In this document: piece by piece, positions 10,023 through 18,285 of the stretch
Position numbering within the stretch: the stretch's first letter is position 1
Layout of the letters: every line of letters starts with the position of its first letter
NCBI RefSeq assembly: GCF_014049385.1
Contig: NZ_JACAOA010000016.1
Span: forward strand, 1-52,816
Source: Ruoffia halotolerans
GTDB lineage: Bacteria; Bacillota; Bacilli; Lactobacillales; Aerococcaceae
Direction of reading: 5' to 3'
DNA length: 52,816 nt
Translations under genes and position numbers: made by a program
Notes under the pieces: generated by a model
What the model saw: the letters and a program-made list of their open reading frames with translations, nothing else
Database searches by the model: none
What the model was told of the DNA's origin: nothing

Positions 10023-10800
10023 GTTGATCAACTCCAAGAATATGTAAGCCCGATTGTTTTGAACTCGGTTCAATATTATTTGGTTGCGAATGATTTAAAT
10101 AGGCGTTATCAATATTATCTCGCGTAAATACATCGACTGTAGGACCTATTGCGACGACCTCTTTATTGAGGAATAACACATAATCAAAATTATCCGGCAC
10201 TGAATTTAAGTCATGGTGAACTGTTAAACTCGTTTTTCCTTTATCTTGAAATTCTTTTAATTGCGCCATAATAATGGCTTCAGATTTCATGTCGACACCA
10301 GCAAGCGGCTCATCAAAAAAATACAAATCAGCGTCTTGTGCAATGGCACGTGCAATAAAGACTCTTTGTTTTTGACCTCCAGATAATTGACTGATTTGAC
10401 GATTCGAAAGATCAGTGAGTTCCATTGCTTCGAGTGCATGAGACACAACAACTTTTTGCTCTTCACTCACAGATTGAAAGCCCCAACGATTTGAGCTCAC
10501 TCCCATCGTCACAACGTCTTTGACAGTTGTTGGGAAATGCCAGTTCACCTCTGAAGTCTGGGGGACATAAGCGATTTTAGAGCGTGCTTGTTTCAATGTA
10601 AGGTCATTGAAAAAGCTTAGCTTATGTTGTTTAGCGGGTATTAAATTAAGGATAGCTTTTATAAAAGTTGATTTACCAGCACCATTTGGGCCGATGATAG
10701 CCATGCGAACATTTTCCGGAACTTGTAATGTAATATTGTTTAGGGCAAGAGTTTGTTGATATCTCACCGATAAGTTTTCGATAGTAATAATTGAATTCAT
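10015..10800 (-). CDS. Metal ion (Mn/Zn) ABC transporter ATP-binding protein
   Basis: Cytoplasmic ATPase of the metal importer, 261 aa. Walker A GPNGAGKST (about residues 35-43), Q-loop YVPQTSEVNWHFP (typical of MntB/TroB-type ATPases, with Trp-His-Phe), signature LSGGQKQR, Walker B ADLYFFDEPLAGVD, and switch histidine VHHD. The start is ATG at 10800 with GGAG at 10809-10812; a GTG at 10809 overlaps that ribosome binding site and is rejected. It is the second gene of the operon, after the binding protein and before the two permeases. Confidence 0.93.
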   Translation of the reverse strand: MNSIITIENLSVRYQQTLALNNITLQVPENVRMAIIGPNGAGKSTFIKAILNLIPAKQHKLSFFNDLTLKQARSKIAYVPQTSEVNWHFPTTVKDVVTMGVSSNRWGFQSVSEEQKVVVSHALEAMELTDLSNRQISQLSGGQKQRVFIARAIAQDADLYFFDEPLAGVDMKSEAIIMAQLKEFQDKGKTSLTVHHDLNSVPDNFDYVLFLNKEVVAIGPTVDVFTRDNIDNAYLNHSQPNNIEPSSKQSGLHILGVDQHV

Positions 10801-10825
10801 ATGAATCACTCCTTTTAAATTATAA

Positions 10826-11758
10826 TTAACGAATTAAATGATCAACGATTAATGACACATTATGTTGATACATCTCAATGTAATTATCGTTCGACTGACC
10901 AGTTGCAGCTAAAGAGTCTGAGAACAATTCTTGACCTTCACCACCCACAACGACAACCTCTGCATCCTGTTGGTTGACTCCTTCTTGAAGCTTTTCCATC
11001 GCTTGCGGGTTAGATGTTGTATCTAAGAATATAGCTGGCACTTCATTGTCTACAATGAACTTAACTGTATTAATAATCGCATCATTAGATACTTCAGATT
11101 CAGTACTGATTCCTTGAGGAGCATATACTGTGAAGTCATAAGCCTGGGCAAAGTATGCAAAGGCATCGTGTGGAGTTACGAGAATGCGTTGTTCCACAGG
11201 TAATTCTGCAACTTTTTCATGGATCCATTGATTTAAAGCATCTAATTCTTCTATATATCTTTCTGTATTTTCATTTACTAATTCTTTATACTCAGGGTAA
11301 ATTTCAACTAAAGCTTGTTGAGTTGTTAGAACAGATTGTTTATATAAATCTATATCGAACCAATAATGCGGATCGACTTCTTGAGAATCCTCAGAAATTG
11401 AGATTAGCTGGTCATTATTAAACTCCGCTGTCACAGATCTTGTATGTGGCAGTGCATCTAAAACTTCTGCCATCTGTGCCTCAAAATGCAAACCATGAAA
11501 TAACACGAGGTCAGATTCAGTAATGTCTTTTAAATTTCTAGCCGTTGCTGTATACGTATGCGGGTCACCACCAGCAGGGACAATTGAAACAACCTCAAAC
11601 GTTTCTGGGGCGAGTTGTTCTACAATATCTACTAAAAAAGTCGTTGTGACTGTAATTTTTTCTTTGTCTTTTTGAGCGTGACCGACGGGTACTAGATAAG
11701 TGAATAACAATATAATGGCCGCAAAAAGAACTAACATGTATTTTAAATATTTTTTCAT
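10826..11758 (-). CDS. Metal ABC transporter substrate-binding protein (ZnuA/TroA/MntA family)
   Basis: Cluster A-I metal-binding protein, 310 aa, first gene of the importer operon. Likely metal ligands are the histidines in GGDPHTY, DPHYWFD and VTPHDAF and the aspartate in LFSDSL. Three His plus Asp is the TroA pattern (Zn or Mn) rather than the His2-Glu-Asp pattern of PsaA/MntC, but the DtxR/MntR-type regulator beside it favours manganese. The N-terminus is a signal peptide ending VGHAQ with no lipobox cysteine; anchoring by lipid is therefore not predicted. ATG 11758 has a good TTGGAGG upstream. There is no histidine-rich loop as in many zinc binders. Confidence 0.9.
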   Translation of the reverse strand: MKKYLKYMLVLFAAIILLFTYLVPVGHAQKDKEKITVTTTFLVDIVEQLAPETFEVVSIVPAGGDPHTYTATARNLKDITESDLVLFHGLHFEAQMAEVLDALPHTRSVTAEFNNDQLISISEDSQEVDPHYWFDIDLYKQSVLTTQQALVEIYPEYKELVNENTERYIEELDALNQWIHEKVAELPVEQRILVTPHDAFAYFAQAYDFTVYAPQGISTESEVSNDAIINTVKFIVDNEVPAIFLDTTSNPQAMEKLQEGVNQQDAEVVVVGGEGQELFSDSLAATGQSNDNYIEMYQHNVSLIVDHLIR

Positions 11759-11781
11759 TTCAAACCTCCAAACAAAAATTA

Positions 11782-11795
11782 TTAGGTGTGCCTAA
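11782..11795. promoter_or_regulatory. DtxR/MntR-family operator, box 1
   Basis: TTAGGTGTGCCTAA repeats the TTAGG-N4-CCTAA pattern, 34 bases from box 2 centre to centre, roughly three helical turns. It lies just downstream of the predicted transcription start of the transporter operon. A pair of sites suggests cooperative repression. Confidence 0.75.
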
Positions 11796-11806
11796 ATGAT
11801 AATTGA

Positions 11807-11835
11807 ATTATAATGTTAGGTGCACCTAAAGTCAA
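11807..11835 (-). promoter_or_regulatory. Promoter of the metal ABC transporter operon
   Basis: On the minus strand TTGACT (11835-11830) and TATAAT (11812-11807) are spaced by exactly 17 bases. The 14-base perfect palindrome at 11816-11829 lies wholly in this spacer, so a bound repressor would block RNA polymerase. Predicted start of transcription is near 11800. Confidence 0.8.
11816..11829. promoter_or_regulatory. DtxR/MntR-family operator, box 2 (perfect palindrome)
   Basis: TTAGGTGCACCTAA is a perfect 14-base palindrome of the TTAGG...CCTAA type bound by DtxR/IdeR/ScaR/EfaR-like metalloregulators. It fills the -35/-10 spacer of the metal transporter promoter. Binding by the adjacent regulator is inferred. 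Confidence 0.8.
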
Positions 11836-11918
11836 CCAATAAGTTTAAATAAATTTGAGGCTAAAGGGAAAACGTGGTAAAATTAGGATTGGAAAAAAAT
11901 ATCATTGGGGTGATGTCA

Positions 11919-12284
11919 ATGTCACAGAGTCGTGAGGACTATGTTAAGTTTATTTATGAACATGCAGGAGACGAATCCATCTCTAATAAAACAATCGCTG
12001 AGGGCTTAGAGGTTTCTCCAGCCTCCGTGAGTGAGATGATTAATAAATTGGCTAAAGAAGGCCTAGTCATTAACGAACGCTACCGAGGTAGTGCTTTAAC
12101 ACCAAAAGGTCATCAGATGGCTCAAGAAATGGTGAGAAAACACGAAATATGGGAATATTTCTTACAAAATAGATTAGGATACACAAAACAAGAAGTACAC
12201 GAATTCGCTGAAGTATTGGAACATGTAACACCCAAGGATCTAGCGGATCGTCTAGCTACTTATATTGAGTATCCTGAAGAATAG
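11919..12284 (+). CDS. mntR: DtxR/MntR-family metal-dependent transcriptional regulator
   Basis: Metal-sensing repressor of 121 aa with the start chosen here. The N-terminal winged helix reads ISNKTIAEGLEVSPASVSEMINKLAKEGLV; the dimerisation/metal part has KHEIWEYFL and EVLEHVTP. Against B. subtilis MntR, five of six metal ligands are kept (Asp in REDY, His in KHE, Glu-x-x-Glu-His in EVLEH), with lysine at the Glu11 position, as I recall for streptococcal relatives. It lacks the C-terminal SH3-like domain of DtxR/ScaR. ATG 11919 follows GGGG at 11907-11910; a GTG at 11874 preceded by AAGGGA is possible and would add 15 residues. It is divergent from the transporter it probably controls, and ylxM starts nine bases after its stop. 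Confidence 0.88.
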   Translation: MSQSREDYVKFIYEHAGDESISNKTIAEGLEVSPASVSEMINKLAKEGLVINERYRGSALTPKGHQMAQEMVRKHEIWEYFLQNRLGYTKQEVHEFAEVLEHVTPKDLADRLATYIEYPEE

Positions 12285-12293
12285 GTGAATAGA

Positions 12294-12617
12294 ATGCCGT
12301 TAGAAAAAACGATTTATATTGGTCAATTGTTCTCATTTTATAAAGCTCTGTTGACAGAGAAACAGCAAGATATGTTGTCACTTTACTATGAAGAAGACTT
12401 ATCTTTAAGTGAAATCGCCGAACACTTCGATATTAGTCGTCAAGGCGTTCATGATAATATTAGGCGTGGAGAGAAATCCTTGCTAGAATATGAAAAAACA
12501 CTCCGTTTAAATGAGAAACGTGAAGAACGTATGCAATTATTAAATACATTGAGTGAGTTATTAACAAACCAAGAAGCTCATTCAGTCATAGAAAAATTAA
12601 TTCAAATAGAAGATTAA
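12294..12617 (+). CDS. ylxM: YlxM/p13-like putative DNA-binding protein of the SRP operon
   Basis: UPF0122 family protein, 107 aa, with a sigma-70 region 4-like helix-turn-helix (LSLSEIAEHFDISRQGVHDNIRRGEK, about residues 39-64). In streptococci YlxM binds SRP components and modulates FtsY/Ffh GTPase activity. Start ATG 12294 follows AGGTG; GTG 12285 directly after the mntR stop is the alternative. It precedes ffh by 19 bases, as in most Firmicutes, but its usual upstream neighbour ftsY is 4 kb away, so it now appears to be read from the mntR side. Confidence 0.93.
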   Translation: MPLEKTIYIGQLFSFYKALLTEKQQDMLSLYYEEDLSLSEIAEHFDISRQGVHDNIRRGEKSLLEYEKTLRLNEKREERMQLLNTLSELLTNQEAHSVIEKLIQIED

Positions 12618-12636
12618 AAAATAGAGGGGTAATAAT

Positions 12637-14124
12637 ATGGCTTTTGAAGGACTTTCAGATCGCCTCCAAGGTGCGATTAGCCAGGTTAGTTCGGGAGGGA
12701 CAATCACCGAAGCCGACCTGAAACAAATGATGCGTGAGATAAGACTTGCTTTACTTGAGGCCGATGTTAACTTTCAAGTAGTAAAAACATTCGTTAAGAG
12801 TGTGAATGAAAGAGCATTAGGTTCCGATGTATTAAAATCTTTATCTCCAGCGCAACAAGTTTTAAAAATTGTTGATGAAGAATTAACAGCCTTAATGGGT
12901 GGGGAACTTGTCCCATTAAACTTCTCAGCGAAACCGCCAACAGTTATAATGATGGCAGGTTTACAAGGTGCTGGTAAGACAACAACAGTAGGTAAATTAG
13001 CTAAATTTATTTCTGAAAAAGAGAATAAAAAGCGTCCATTATTAGTAGCTGCCGACGTATACCGCCCAGCAGCGATTGAACAATTACAAACCATTGGTCA
13101 ACAATTAGGTTTTGATGTTTATAGTGAAGGAACAGATGCCGATCCAGTAAGAATTGCTGAAGCAGCATTAAATCAAGCAAGATTGCAAGGAAACGATGTC
13201 GTTATTATTGATACGGCCGGTCGTTTACACGTCAACGAAGAATTAATGGCTGAATTACGTAATATTAAAGCAGTCGCAAATCCGCAAGAGATTTTACTAA
13301 CTGTTGATGCTATGACCGGACAAGATGCGATAAACGTTGCCCAATCTTTCAATGAGTCATTAGATATAACAGGGGTTGTCATTACAAAACTCGACGGTGA
13401 TACTCGTGGTGGAGCGGCACTATCGATTCGTTCAATTACCGATAAACCAATTAAATTTACTGGTCAAGGTGAGAAATTAGACGCCTTAGAACCATTCTAT
13501 CCTGATCGTATGTCTAGTCGTATCCTAGGTATGGGGGATATGATGACGCTGATTGAGAAAGCGCAACAAGACTTTGATGAAGAAGAAGCTCAAAAGATGG
13601 CTGACAAAATCAAAGACGCATCCTTTGACTTTAATGATTTCATTGCTCAAATGGATCAAGTAAATAAAATGGGGTCAATCAAAGATATTATCAAGATGAT
13701 TCCTGGTTTGAATAAATTGCCAGGTATTGACGAGTTTGATGTATCTGAGAAAGATATGGCACGTGTCAAAGCAATTGTGATGTCAATGACACCTCTAGAG
13801 CGTACAAACCCAGATATCATCTCACAAAGTCGTCGTAAAAGAATCGCTGCAGGTGCTGGACAAGATCTTCAAGCCGTGAACCAATTAATTAAGCAATTCA
13901 ACCAAACACGTCAAATAATGAGTTCAGCTTCGAATGGTAAGATGGGTAACATGAAGAAAATGATGAATCAGATGACACAAAATGGTGGTGGAGGTATGCC
14001 AAATATACCAGGAATGCCACAAATGAATGATTCAGACTTTATGTCACCAGAACAAAAAGAAAAACAACAAAAAGAAAAAGAATTGCAACGTCGCTTGAAA
14101 AAAATGAAGAAAAAACGCCGTTAA
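12637..14124 (+). CDS. ffh: Signal recognition particle protein Ffh (SRP54)
   Basis: SRP GTPase, 495 aa, which binds 4.5S/6S RNA and signal sequences and docks with FtsY. N domain at 1-90; G domain with G1 AGLQGAGKTTTVGK (about 106-119), DTAGRLHVN and TKLDGDTRGG; C-terminal M domain from about 300 rich in methionine (MKKMMNQMTQ, MPNIPGMPQM) with the RNA-binding SRRKRIAAGAG helix. The basic tail MKKMKKKRR is long and glutamine/lysine rich. Start ATG 12637 follows GAGGGG. Downstream is a 190-base gap with two inverted repeats before rpsP. Confidence 0.98.
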   Translation: MAFEGLSDRLQGAISQVSSGGTITEADLKQMMREIRLALLEADVNFQVVKTFVKSVNERALGSDVLKSLSPAQQVLKIVDEELTALMGGELVPLNFSAKPPTVIMMAGLQGAGKTTTVGKLAKFISEKENKKRPLLVAADVYRPAAIEQLQTIGQQLGFDVYSEGTDADPVRIAEAALNQARLQGNDVVIIDTAGRLHVNEELMAELRNIKAVANPQEILLTVDAMTGQDAINVAQSFNESLDITGVVITKLDGDTRGGAALSIRSITDKPIKFTGQGEKLDALEPFYPDRMSSRILGMGDMMTLIEKAQQDFDEEEAQKMADKIKDASFDFNDFIAQMDQVNKMGSIKDIIKMIPGLNKLPGIDEFDVSEKDMARVKAIVMSMTPLERTNPDIISQSRRKRIAAGAGQDLQAVNQLIKQFNQTRQIMSSASNGKMGNMKKMMNQMTQNGGGGMPNIPGMPQMNDSDFMSPEQKEKQQKEKELQRRLKKMKKKRR

Positions 14125-14172
14125 TCTCTAAATAAAGCTAAAGTTCACTTGGAAATAGGGAAATTTTTCTAT

Positions 14173-14266
14173 TTTTTTGAAATATTAAACCTTATTATAG
14201 AAGTATTTATAAAAAATATTTCAAAAAATATCACCCTGTAAAGGAAAAACACTTTACAGGGGTGAT
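14173..14266. repeat. Two consecutive inverted repeats between ffh and rpsP
   Basis: First: TTTTTTGAAATATT (14173-14186) and its exact reverse complement at 14215-14228, a 14-base AT-rich inverted repeat with a 28-base spacer. Second: ATCACCCTGTAAAG (14230-14243) facing CTTTACAGGGGTGAT (14252-14266), one bulged G. The second hairpin is not followed by a T run, so it is not a normal terminator and may be an rpsP leader element or an RNA processing site. Confidence 0.7.
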
Positions 14267-14317
14267 GTTATCTGATAATATACTTAACTGTGAGATTAAT
14301 TAATGGAGGTGACTTAC

Positions 14318-14590
14318 ATGGCAGTTAAAATTCGTATGAAACGTATGGGTTCTAAAAGAAACCCATTCTACCGTATTGTAGTAGCGGACGCACGTGCTCC
14401 ACGTGATGGACGTATTATTGAACAAATTGGAACTTATAATCCAGTTCAAGAACCAAAACAATTAGAAATCAACGAAGAGTTAGCGTTAAAATGGTTAAGT
14501 GATGGTGCTCAACCATCTGACACTGTTCGCAACTTATTATCTACTCAAGGAATCATGCAAAAATTCCACGAGTCAAAACAAGCTAAATAA
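14318..14590 (+). CDS. rpsP: 30S ribosomal protein S16
   Basis: S16, 90 aa, binds 16S rRNA early in 30S assembly. It opens with the family signature [20 protein letters not shown] and includes [21 protein letters not shown] 14318 lies behind a strong GGAGGTGA (14305-14312); a TTG at 14303 inside that region is rejected. It heads the rpsP-khpA pair ending at the terminator at 14891-14938, with rimM and trmD starting afresh after it. Confidence 0.98.
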   Translation: MAVKIRMKRMGSKRNPFYRIVVADARAPRDGRIIEQIGTYNPVQEPKQLEINEELALKWLSDGAQPSDTVRNLLSTQGIMQKFHESKQAK

Positions 14591-14633
14591 GGCATGTTTG
14601 ATAAGTTTAGTATCACAATAAAGGATGATAAGA

Positions 14634-14885
14634 ATGCCAGATATTGAAGCTTTGATAAAAACAATTGTTGAACCACTTATTGACAATCCTAATGAGTTTT
14701 CTGTCGATATTGTTGAAACAGAAGATTTTATAGAGTATCATCTTAATTTACATCCGGATGATATCGGACGTGTCATTGGCAGAAAAGGGCGTGTTGTGAG
14801 AGCAATACGTACAATCATTTATAGCATTCGTCAACGCGGTTCTAAAAGAGCTCGCATTGTCATTGCCGACGGTGATAGCGAATAA
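14634..14885 (+). CDS. khpA: KH-domain RNA-binding protein KhpA (YlqC)
   Basis: Small KH-domain protein, 83 aa, which with KhpB binds RNAs and influences cell division and elongation in streptococci and lactobacilli. The KH GXXG loop is GRKGR in GRVIGRKGRVVRAIRTII (about residues 42-59). ATG 14634 follows AGGA at 14622-14625; the ATG at 14625 overlaps that site and is rejected. It stands between rpsP and rimM as is usual in Firmicutes. Confidence 0.95.
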   Translation: MPDIEALIKTIVEPLIDNPNEFSVDIVETEDFIEYHLNLHPDDIGRVIGRKGRVVRAIRTIIYSIRQRGSKRARIVIADGDSE

Positions 14886-14890
14886 GGTTT

Positions 14891-14938
14891 AAAGTGCTAA
14901 GTAGAGACAAATTAATTTGTTTCTACTTAGCACTTTTT
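14891..14938. terminator. Terminator between khpA and rimM
   Basis: A 22 base-pair hairpin (14891-14912 with 14915-14936, one G-T pair) with AAAG on one side and TTTTT on the other. It splits the usual rpsP-khpA-rimM-trmD run into two transcription units. Confidence 0.9.
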
Positions 14939-14956
14939 GTTTGGTGAAAATTTATA

Positions 14957-14962
14957 TATAAT
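14957..14962 (+). promoter_or_regulatory. Candidate -10 element upstream of rimM
   Basis: TATAAT lies 60 bases before the rimM start and just after the khpA terminator. A -35 at 17 bases would be TTTTTG in the terminator T run, which is weak. The position is right for a new promoter. Confidence 0.45.
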
Positions 14963-15022
14963 AAAAGTAGTAAAGTAGCTTTAAGAGCAAAGTTATATAA
15001 TGAGTGTGAAAGGAAATAAACT

Positions 15023-15550
15023 ATGGAATATTTTCGTATAGGAAGAATTGTAAATACATTTGGCATTCGAGGAGAAATTAAAGTTATAGCAGATACTGAT
15101 TTTCCCGAAGAACGATTTGCTGCTGGCGAGGTTTTAACGATATTAGATAATGATCGTCCCGTTCAAAAAGTAACAGTCAAAAATGCTAAGTTAAGTAAAG
15201 GAACATATATTGTAAGTTTCGAAGAATTCAATAATATAAATGATGTCGAAAAGTTTAAAACGATGTGGTTAGCCATTAATCAAGACCAACAACAAGAGTT
15301 GGATGATCATGAGTTTTATTTTCATGAAATTATTGGTTTAAAAGTAATTACGACTGAAAAAGAAGAACTAGGTGTGATAAAAGACATCTTAAGTTTAGGT
15401 TCGAATGATGTATGGGTAATCAAACGTAATAAACCCAAATTACCTGATGCTCTAATTCCTTATATCGAAGACGTTGTGAAAGAGGTCAATGTTGATGAAG
15501 GTTACGTTGTAATTGAATTAATGGAAGGGTTAATTGACGATGAGGATTGA
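15023..15550 (+). CDS. rimM: Ribosome maturation factor RimM
   Basis: RimM, 175 aa, binds S19 and assists maturation of the 30S head. The N-terminal RimM domain starts FRIGRIVNTFGIRGEIKV, and the C-terminal PRC-barrel includes FYFHEIIGLKV and VKEVNVDEGYVVIELMEGL. ATG 15023 follows AAAGGAAA. The gene end overlaps trmD by 11 bases, so the two are coupled. Confidence 0.97.
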   Translation: MEYFRIGRIVNTFGIRGEIKVIADTDFPEERFAAGEVLTILDNDRPVQKVTVKNAKLSKGTYIVSFEEFNNINDVEKFKTMWLAINQDQQQELDDHEFYFHEIIGLKVITTEKEELGVIKDILSLGSNDVWVIKRNKPKLPDALIPYIEDVVKEVNVDEGYVVIELMEGLIDDED

Positions 15551-16259
15551 TGTATTAACTTTATTTCCTGAGATGTTTGCTCCAATGGATCACTCAATAA
15601 TGAAACAAGCACAAGAGGAAGGTGTCTTATCATTTGAGACACACAACTTCCGTCGCAATCCGGTCAATAAGCATGGTCATGTAGATGATTATCCTTATGG
15701 CGGGGGTGCAGGTATGTTATTAAGAGTAGAGCCAATTGTAGATACATTAGAGGAACTGGAGATGACTGACAAGTCACGTGTTATTTTAATGGATCCAGCT
15801 GGGAAACCTTTTACCCAAGATTTGGCACAAGAGTGGTCACAAGAAGAACATTTAGTATTTATTTGTGGCCATTATGAAGGCTTTGATCACCGAGTTCGAG
15901 ATTACATTACAGATGAAGTATCCATCGGAGATTATGTCTTAACAAATGGTGAACTTCCAACCATGGTCATGATAGATTCAACGGTTCGTCTCATTCCAGA
16001 AGTAGTTGGAAATGCCCATTCAATTGTAGAAGAGTCCCATCAAAGAAATCTACTAGAACATCCTCAATACACAAGGCCACGAGAATATAGAGGGAAAAGC
16101 ATCCCTGATGTGTTGCTTAGCGGGCATCATAGTAATATAGAACTATGGCAACAAAAGGAAGCAATTAGAAGAACCTATAATAATCGGCCTGATTTATTAG
16201 AGAAAGCTGAATTAACTGACCAAGAACGTGAATGGGTTAAAGAATTTGAAAGTCAATAG
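15540..16259 (+). CDS. trmD: tRNA (guanine-N1)-methyltransferase
   Basis: TrmD, 239 aa, makes m1G37 in tRNAs with SAM, preventing +1 frameshifting. Family start MRIDVLTLFPEMF; the trefoil-knot SAM site shows YPYGGGAGMLLR, ICGHYEGFDHRV and IGDYVLTNGELP. ATG 15540 overlaps the rimM end and follows GGAAGGG; an in-frame TTG at 15534 is a weaker choice. In most Firmicutes rplS follows at once; here the opuC operon lies between. Confidence 0.97.
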   Translation: MRIDVLTLFPEMFAPMDHSIMKQAQEEGVLSFETHNFRRNPVNKHGHVDDYPYGGGAGMLLRVEPIVDTLEELEMTDKSRVILMDPAGKPFTQDLAQEWSQEEHLVFICGHYEGFDHRVRDYITDEVSIGDYVLTNGELPTMVMIDSTVRLIPEVVGNAHSIVEESHQRNLLEHPQYTRPREYRGKSIPDVLLSGHHSNIELWQQKEAIRRTYNNRPDLLEKAELTDQEREWVKEFESQ

Positions 16260-16409
16260 GTTTAAATTTACTAAAAAAAATAAACTTAATATTTAATAAG
16301 AATCATTGACAAACGCGACAAATCAATCGAATTAAACTGTATTTCTTGAGATTATTTTATAATAATGGTATTGTGAAAATTGCGAAAAAACAAGGAGGAG
16401 AATAGAGTT

Positions 16410-17645
16410 GTGATTGAATTCAAAAACGTTTCAAAACGTTACGCTAGTGACGTATTAGCTGTGGATGATTTTAACTTAAAGATTGAAGATGGAGAGTTTA
16501 TTTGTTTCATAGGTACATCAGGATCGGGTAAAACAACTTCGATGCGAATGATTAACCGTATGATTGAACCTTCAGATGGTGAAATTTTAATCGATGGAAA
16601 AAATATTATGGATATGAACCCAGTTAAATTAAGAAGACAAATTGGGTATGTTATTCAAAACATTGGTCTAATGCCACATATGACAGTTAAAGAAAACATT
16701 TTAATGGTACCAAAATTATTAAAATGGGATCAAGCCAAGCTTGATGACACAGCCAAACGCATGATTAAACTAGCTGAATTACCAGAGGAGTTTCTTGATC
16801 GATATCCTTCAGAACTATCTGGGGGTCAACAACAACGTATCGGAGTCGTCAGAGCATTAGCTGCAGAACAAGATATCATTTTAATGGATGAGCCGTTTGG
16901 TGCGCTTGATCCATTAACTAGGGATACACTGCAAGTAATGGTTAAAGAATTACAAGAAGAATTAGGGAAGACCTTTGTCTTTGTAACGCATGATATGGAT
17001 GAAGCGCTGAAGTTAGCGACACGTATTGTCATTATGAGTAAAGGGAAAATCGTACAGGTTGGGACTCCGGATGAGATTTTAAGTAATCCGGCGAATGAGT
17101 TTGTGGCTCAATTTATTGGGCAAGACCGTTTAATTCAAGCTCAACAAGATACAACTAAAGTTGGCGAGATTATGAGTAAACGCCATGTGGCGATGATTGA
17201 AGACCAATCACTTATGGATGCTTTAGAATTAATGAAAGAGCAATCTGTGGATACGCTTCTAATTACGGATGAGAATAATGTATTAAAAGGTTTTGTTGAT
17301 ATCCATATGATCCAAAGACATTTTAATACAGCAATTAGCTTAGCGGATATTATGAGCTCAGAGATGTTCTCACTCAGAGAAGATGCTTTAGTACGTGAAT
17401 CGGTTGATCTAATCTTAAAACGTGGGTACTCTTATGTTCCAATTGTGAATGATGTAGGTCATCTAAAAGGAATTGTTACTCGAGCGACTTTCGTTAACAT
17501 TATTTATGATGCGATTTGGGGAGAATACGAATCGCTTTCTGATGTAGCACCTGAGAATGCTATAGAGAAAGATGATGATATCGAAGGAGAAGGTATTGTT
17601 ATTCCGCCTGCTGCCACTGAAGAAGATGGTGAACGTGTGCTATGA
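16410..17645 (+). CDS. opuCA: Glycine betaine/carnitine/choline ABC transporter ATP-binding protein with CBS pair
   Basis: OpuCA-type ATPase, 411 aa, energises osmoprotectant uptake. Walker A GTSGSGKTTS (about residues 37-46), signature LSGGQQQR, Walker B IILMDEPFGALDP; then two CBS domains (VGEIMSKRHVAMIEDQ and LADIMSSEMFSLREDA) which in this family sense ionic strength or c-di-AMP. The start is GTG 16410, nine bases after AGGAGGAG (16393-16400); the TTG at 16380 would place the ribosome binding site inside the gene. Its last codons overlap opuCB (ATGA). The upstream 150 bases are AT rich with no clear paired -35/-10 and no terminator after trmD. Confidence 0.95.
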   Translation: MIEFKNVSKRYASDVLAVDDFNLKIEDGEFICFIGTSGSGKTTSMRMINRMIEPSDGEILIDGKNIMDMNPVKLRRQIGYVIQNIGLMPHMTVKENILMVPKLLKWDQAKLDDTAKRMIKLAELPEEFLDRYPSELSGGQQQRIGVVRALAAEQDIILMDEPFGALDPLTRDTLQVMVKELQEELGKTFVFVTHDMDEALKLATRIVIMSKGKIVQVGTPDEILSNPANEFVAQFIGQDRLIQAQQDTTKVGEIMSKRHVAMIEDQSLMDALELMKEQSVDTLLITDENNVLKGFVDIHMIQRHFNTAISLADIMSSEMFSLREDALVRESVDLILKRGYSYVPIVNDVGHLKGIVTRATFVNIIYDAIWGEYESLSDVAPENAIEKDDDIEGEGIVIPPAATEEDGERVL

Positions 17646-18274
17646 TAACATTTTTACAAGAAAATGGGAGTCAATTAGTCACGCTTATGTTTGAACATTT
17701 GTATATTTCTTTTATTTCCTTATTACTAGGCATTATTGTGGCTGTACCCTTAGGTGTTTTAATCACTCGAACACCTAAGGCAGCAAACTTTATTGTTGGT
17801 GTTGCAAGTATCTTTCAAACGATACCGACATTAGCACTACTTGCTTTGATGATTCCATTAATTGGGATTGGTCGTTTCCCAGCAATTATTGCCCTGTTTA
17901 TCTATTCATTGTTACCAATATTACGTAATACGTATATTGGAATGAATGATGTAAGTCCAACAGCCAAAGATGCGGCTAAAGGAATGGGAATGACTGCCTT
18001 TCAATCAATTACGAAGGTTGAGTTACCCTTAGCAATGCCAGTAATAATGGCTGGTATTCGCTTGTCAGCCGTATACGTTATTGCTTGGACATCTTTAGCG
18101 TCTTACATTGGTGCTGGTGGTTTAGGGGACTTTATCTTAAGTGGTATTTCTCTATATCAAGCAGATTTAATCTTTGCCGGAACAATCCCTGTGACAATTA
18201 TGGCACTTTTAGCAGATTATCTTCTCGGTAAAGTAGAAGTTTACTTTACACCTGAAGTAACTGCAGCCAAGTAG
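17642..18274 (+). CDS. opuCB: Glycine betaine/carnitine/choline ABC transporter permease
   Basis: Membrane permease of 210 aa with five to six hydrophobic segments and the EAA-type cytoplasmic loop DAAKGMGMTAFQSITKVELPLAMPVIMAGIR, the contact for OpuCA. It also shows QTIPTLALLALMIP, typical of OpuCB/ProW. Overlaps opuCA by four bases. It pairs with OpuCD. Confidence 0.94.
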   Translation: MITFLQENGSQLVTLMFEHLYISFISLLLGIIVAVPLGVLITRTPKAANFIVGVASIFQTIPTLALLALMIPLIGIGRFPAIIALFIYSLLPILRNTYIGMNDVSPTAKDAAKGMGMTAFQSITKVELPLAMPVIMAGIRLSAVYVIAWTSLASYIGAGGLGDFILSGISLYQADLIFAGTIPVTIMALLADYLLGKVEVYFTPEVTAAK

Positions 18275-18285
18275 GGGGGATTCAT

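Noticed and set aside
16306-16334. TTGACA at 16306 as the opuC promoter -35
   Set aside because: The hexamer 17 bases downstream is GAATTA, a poor -10; the TATAAT at 16358 is too far away. Promoter position is left open.
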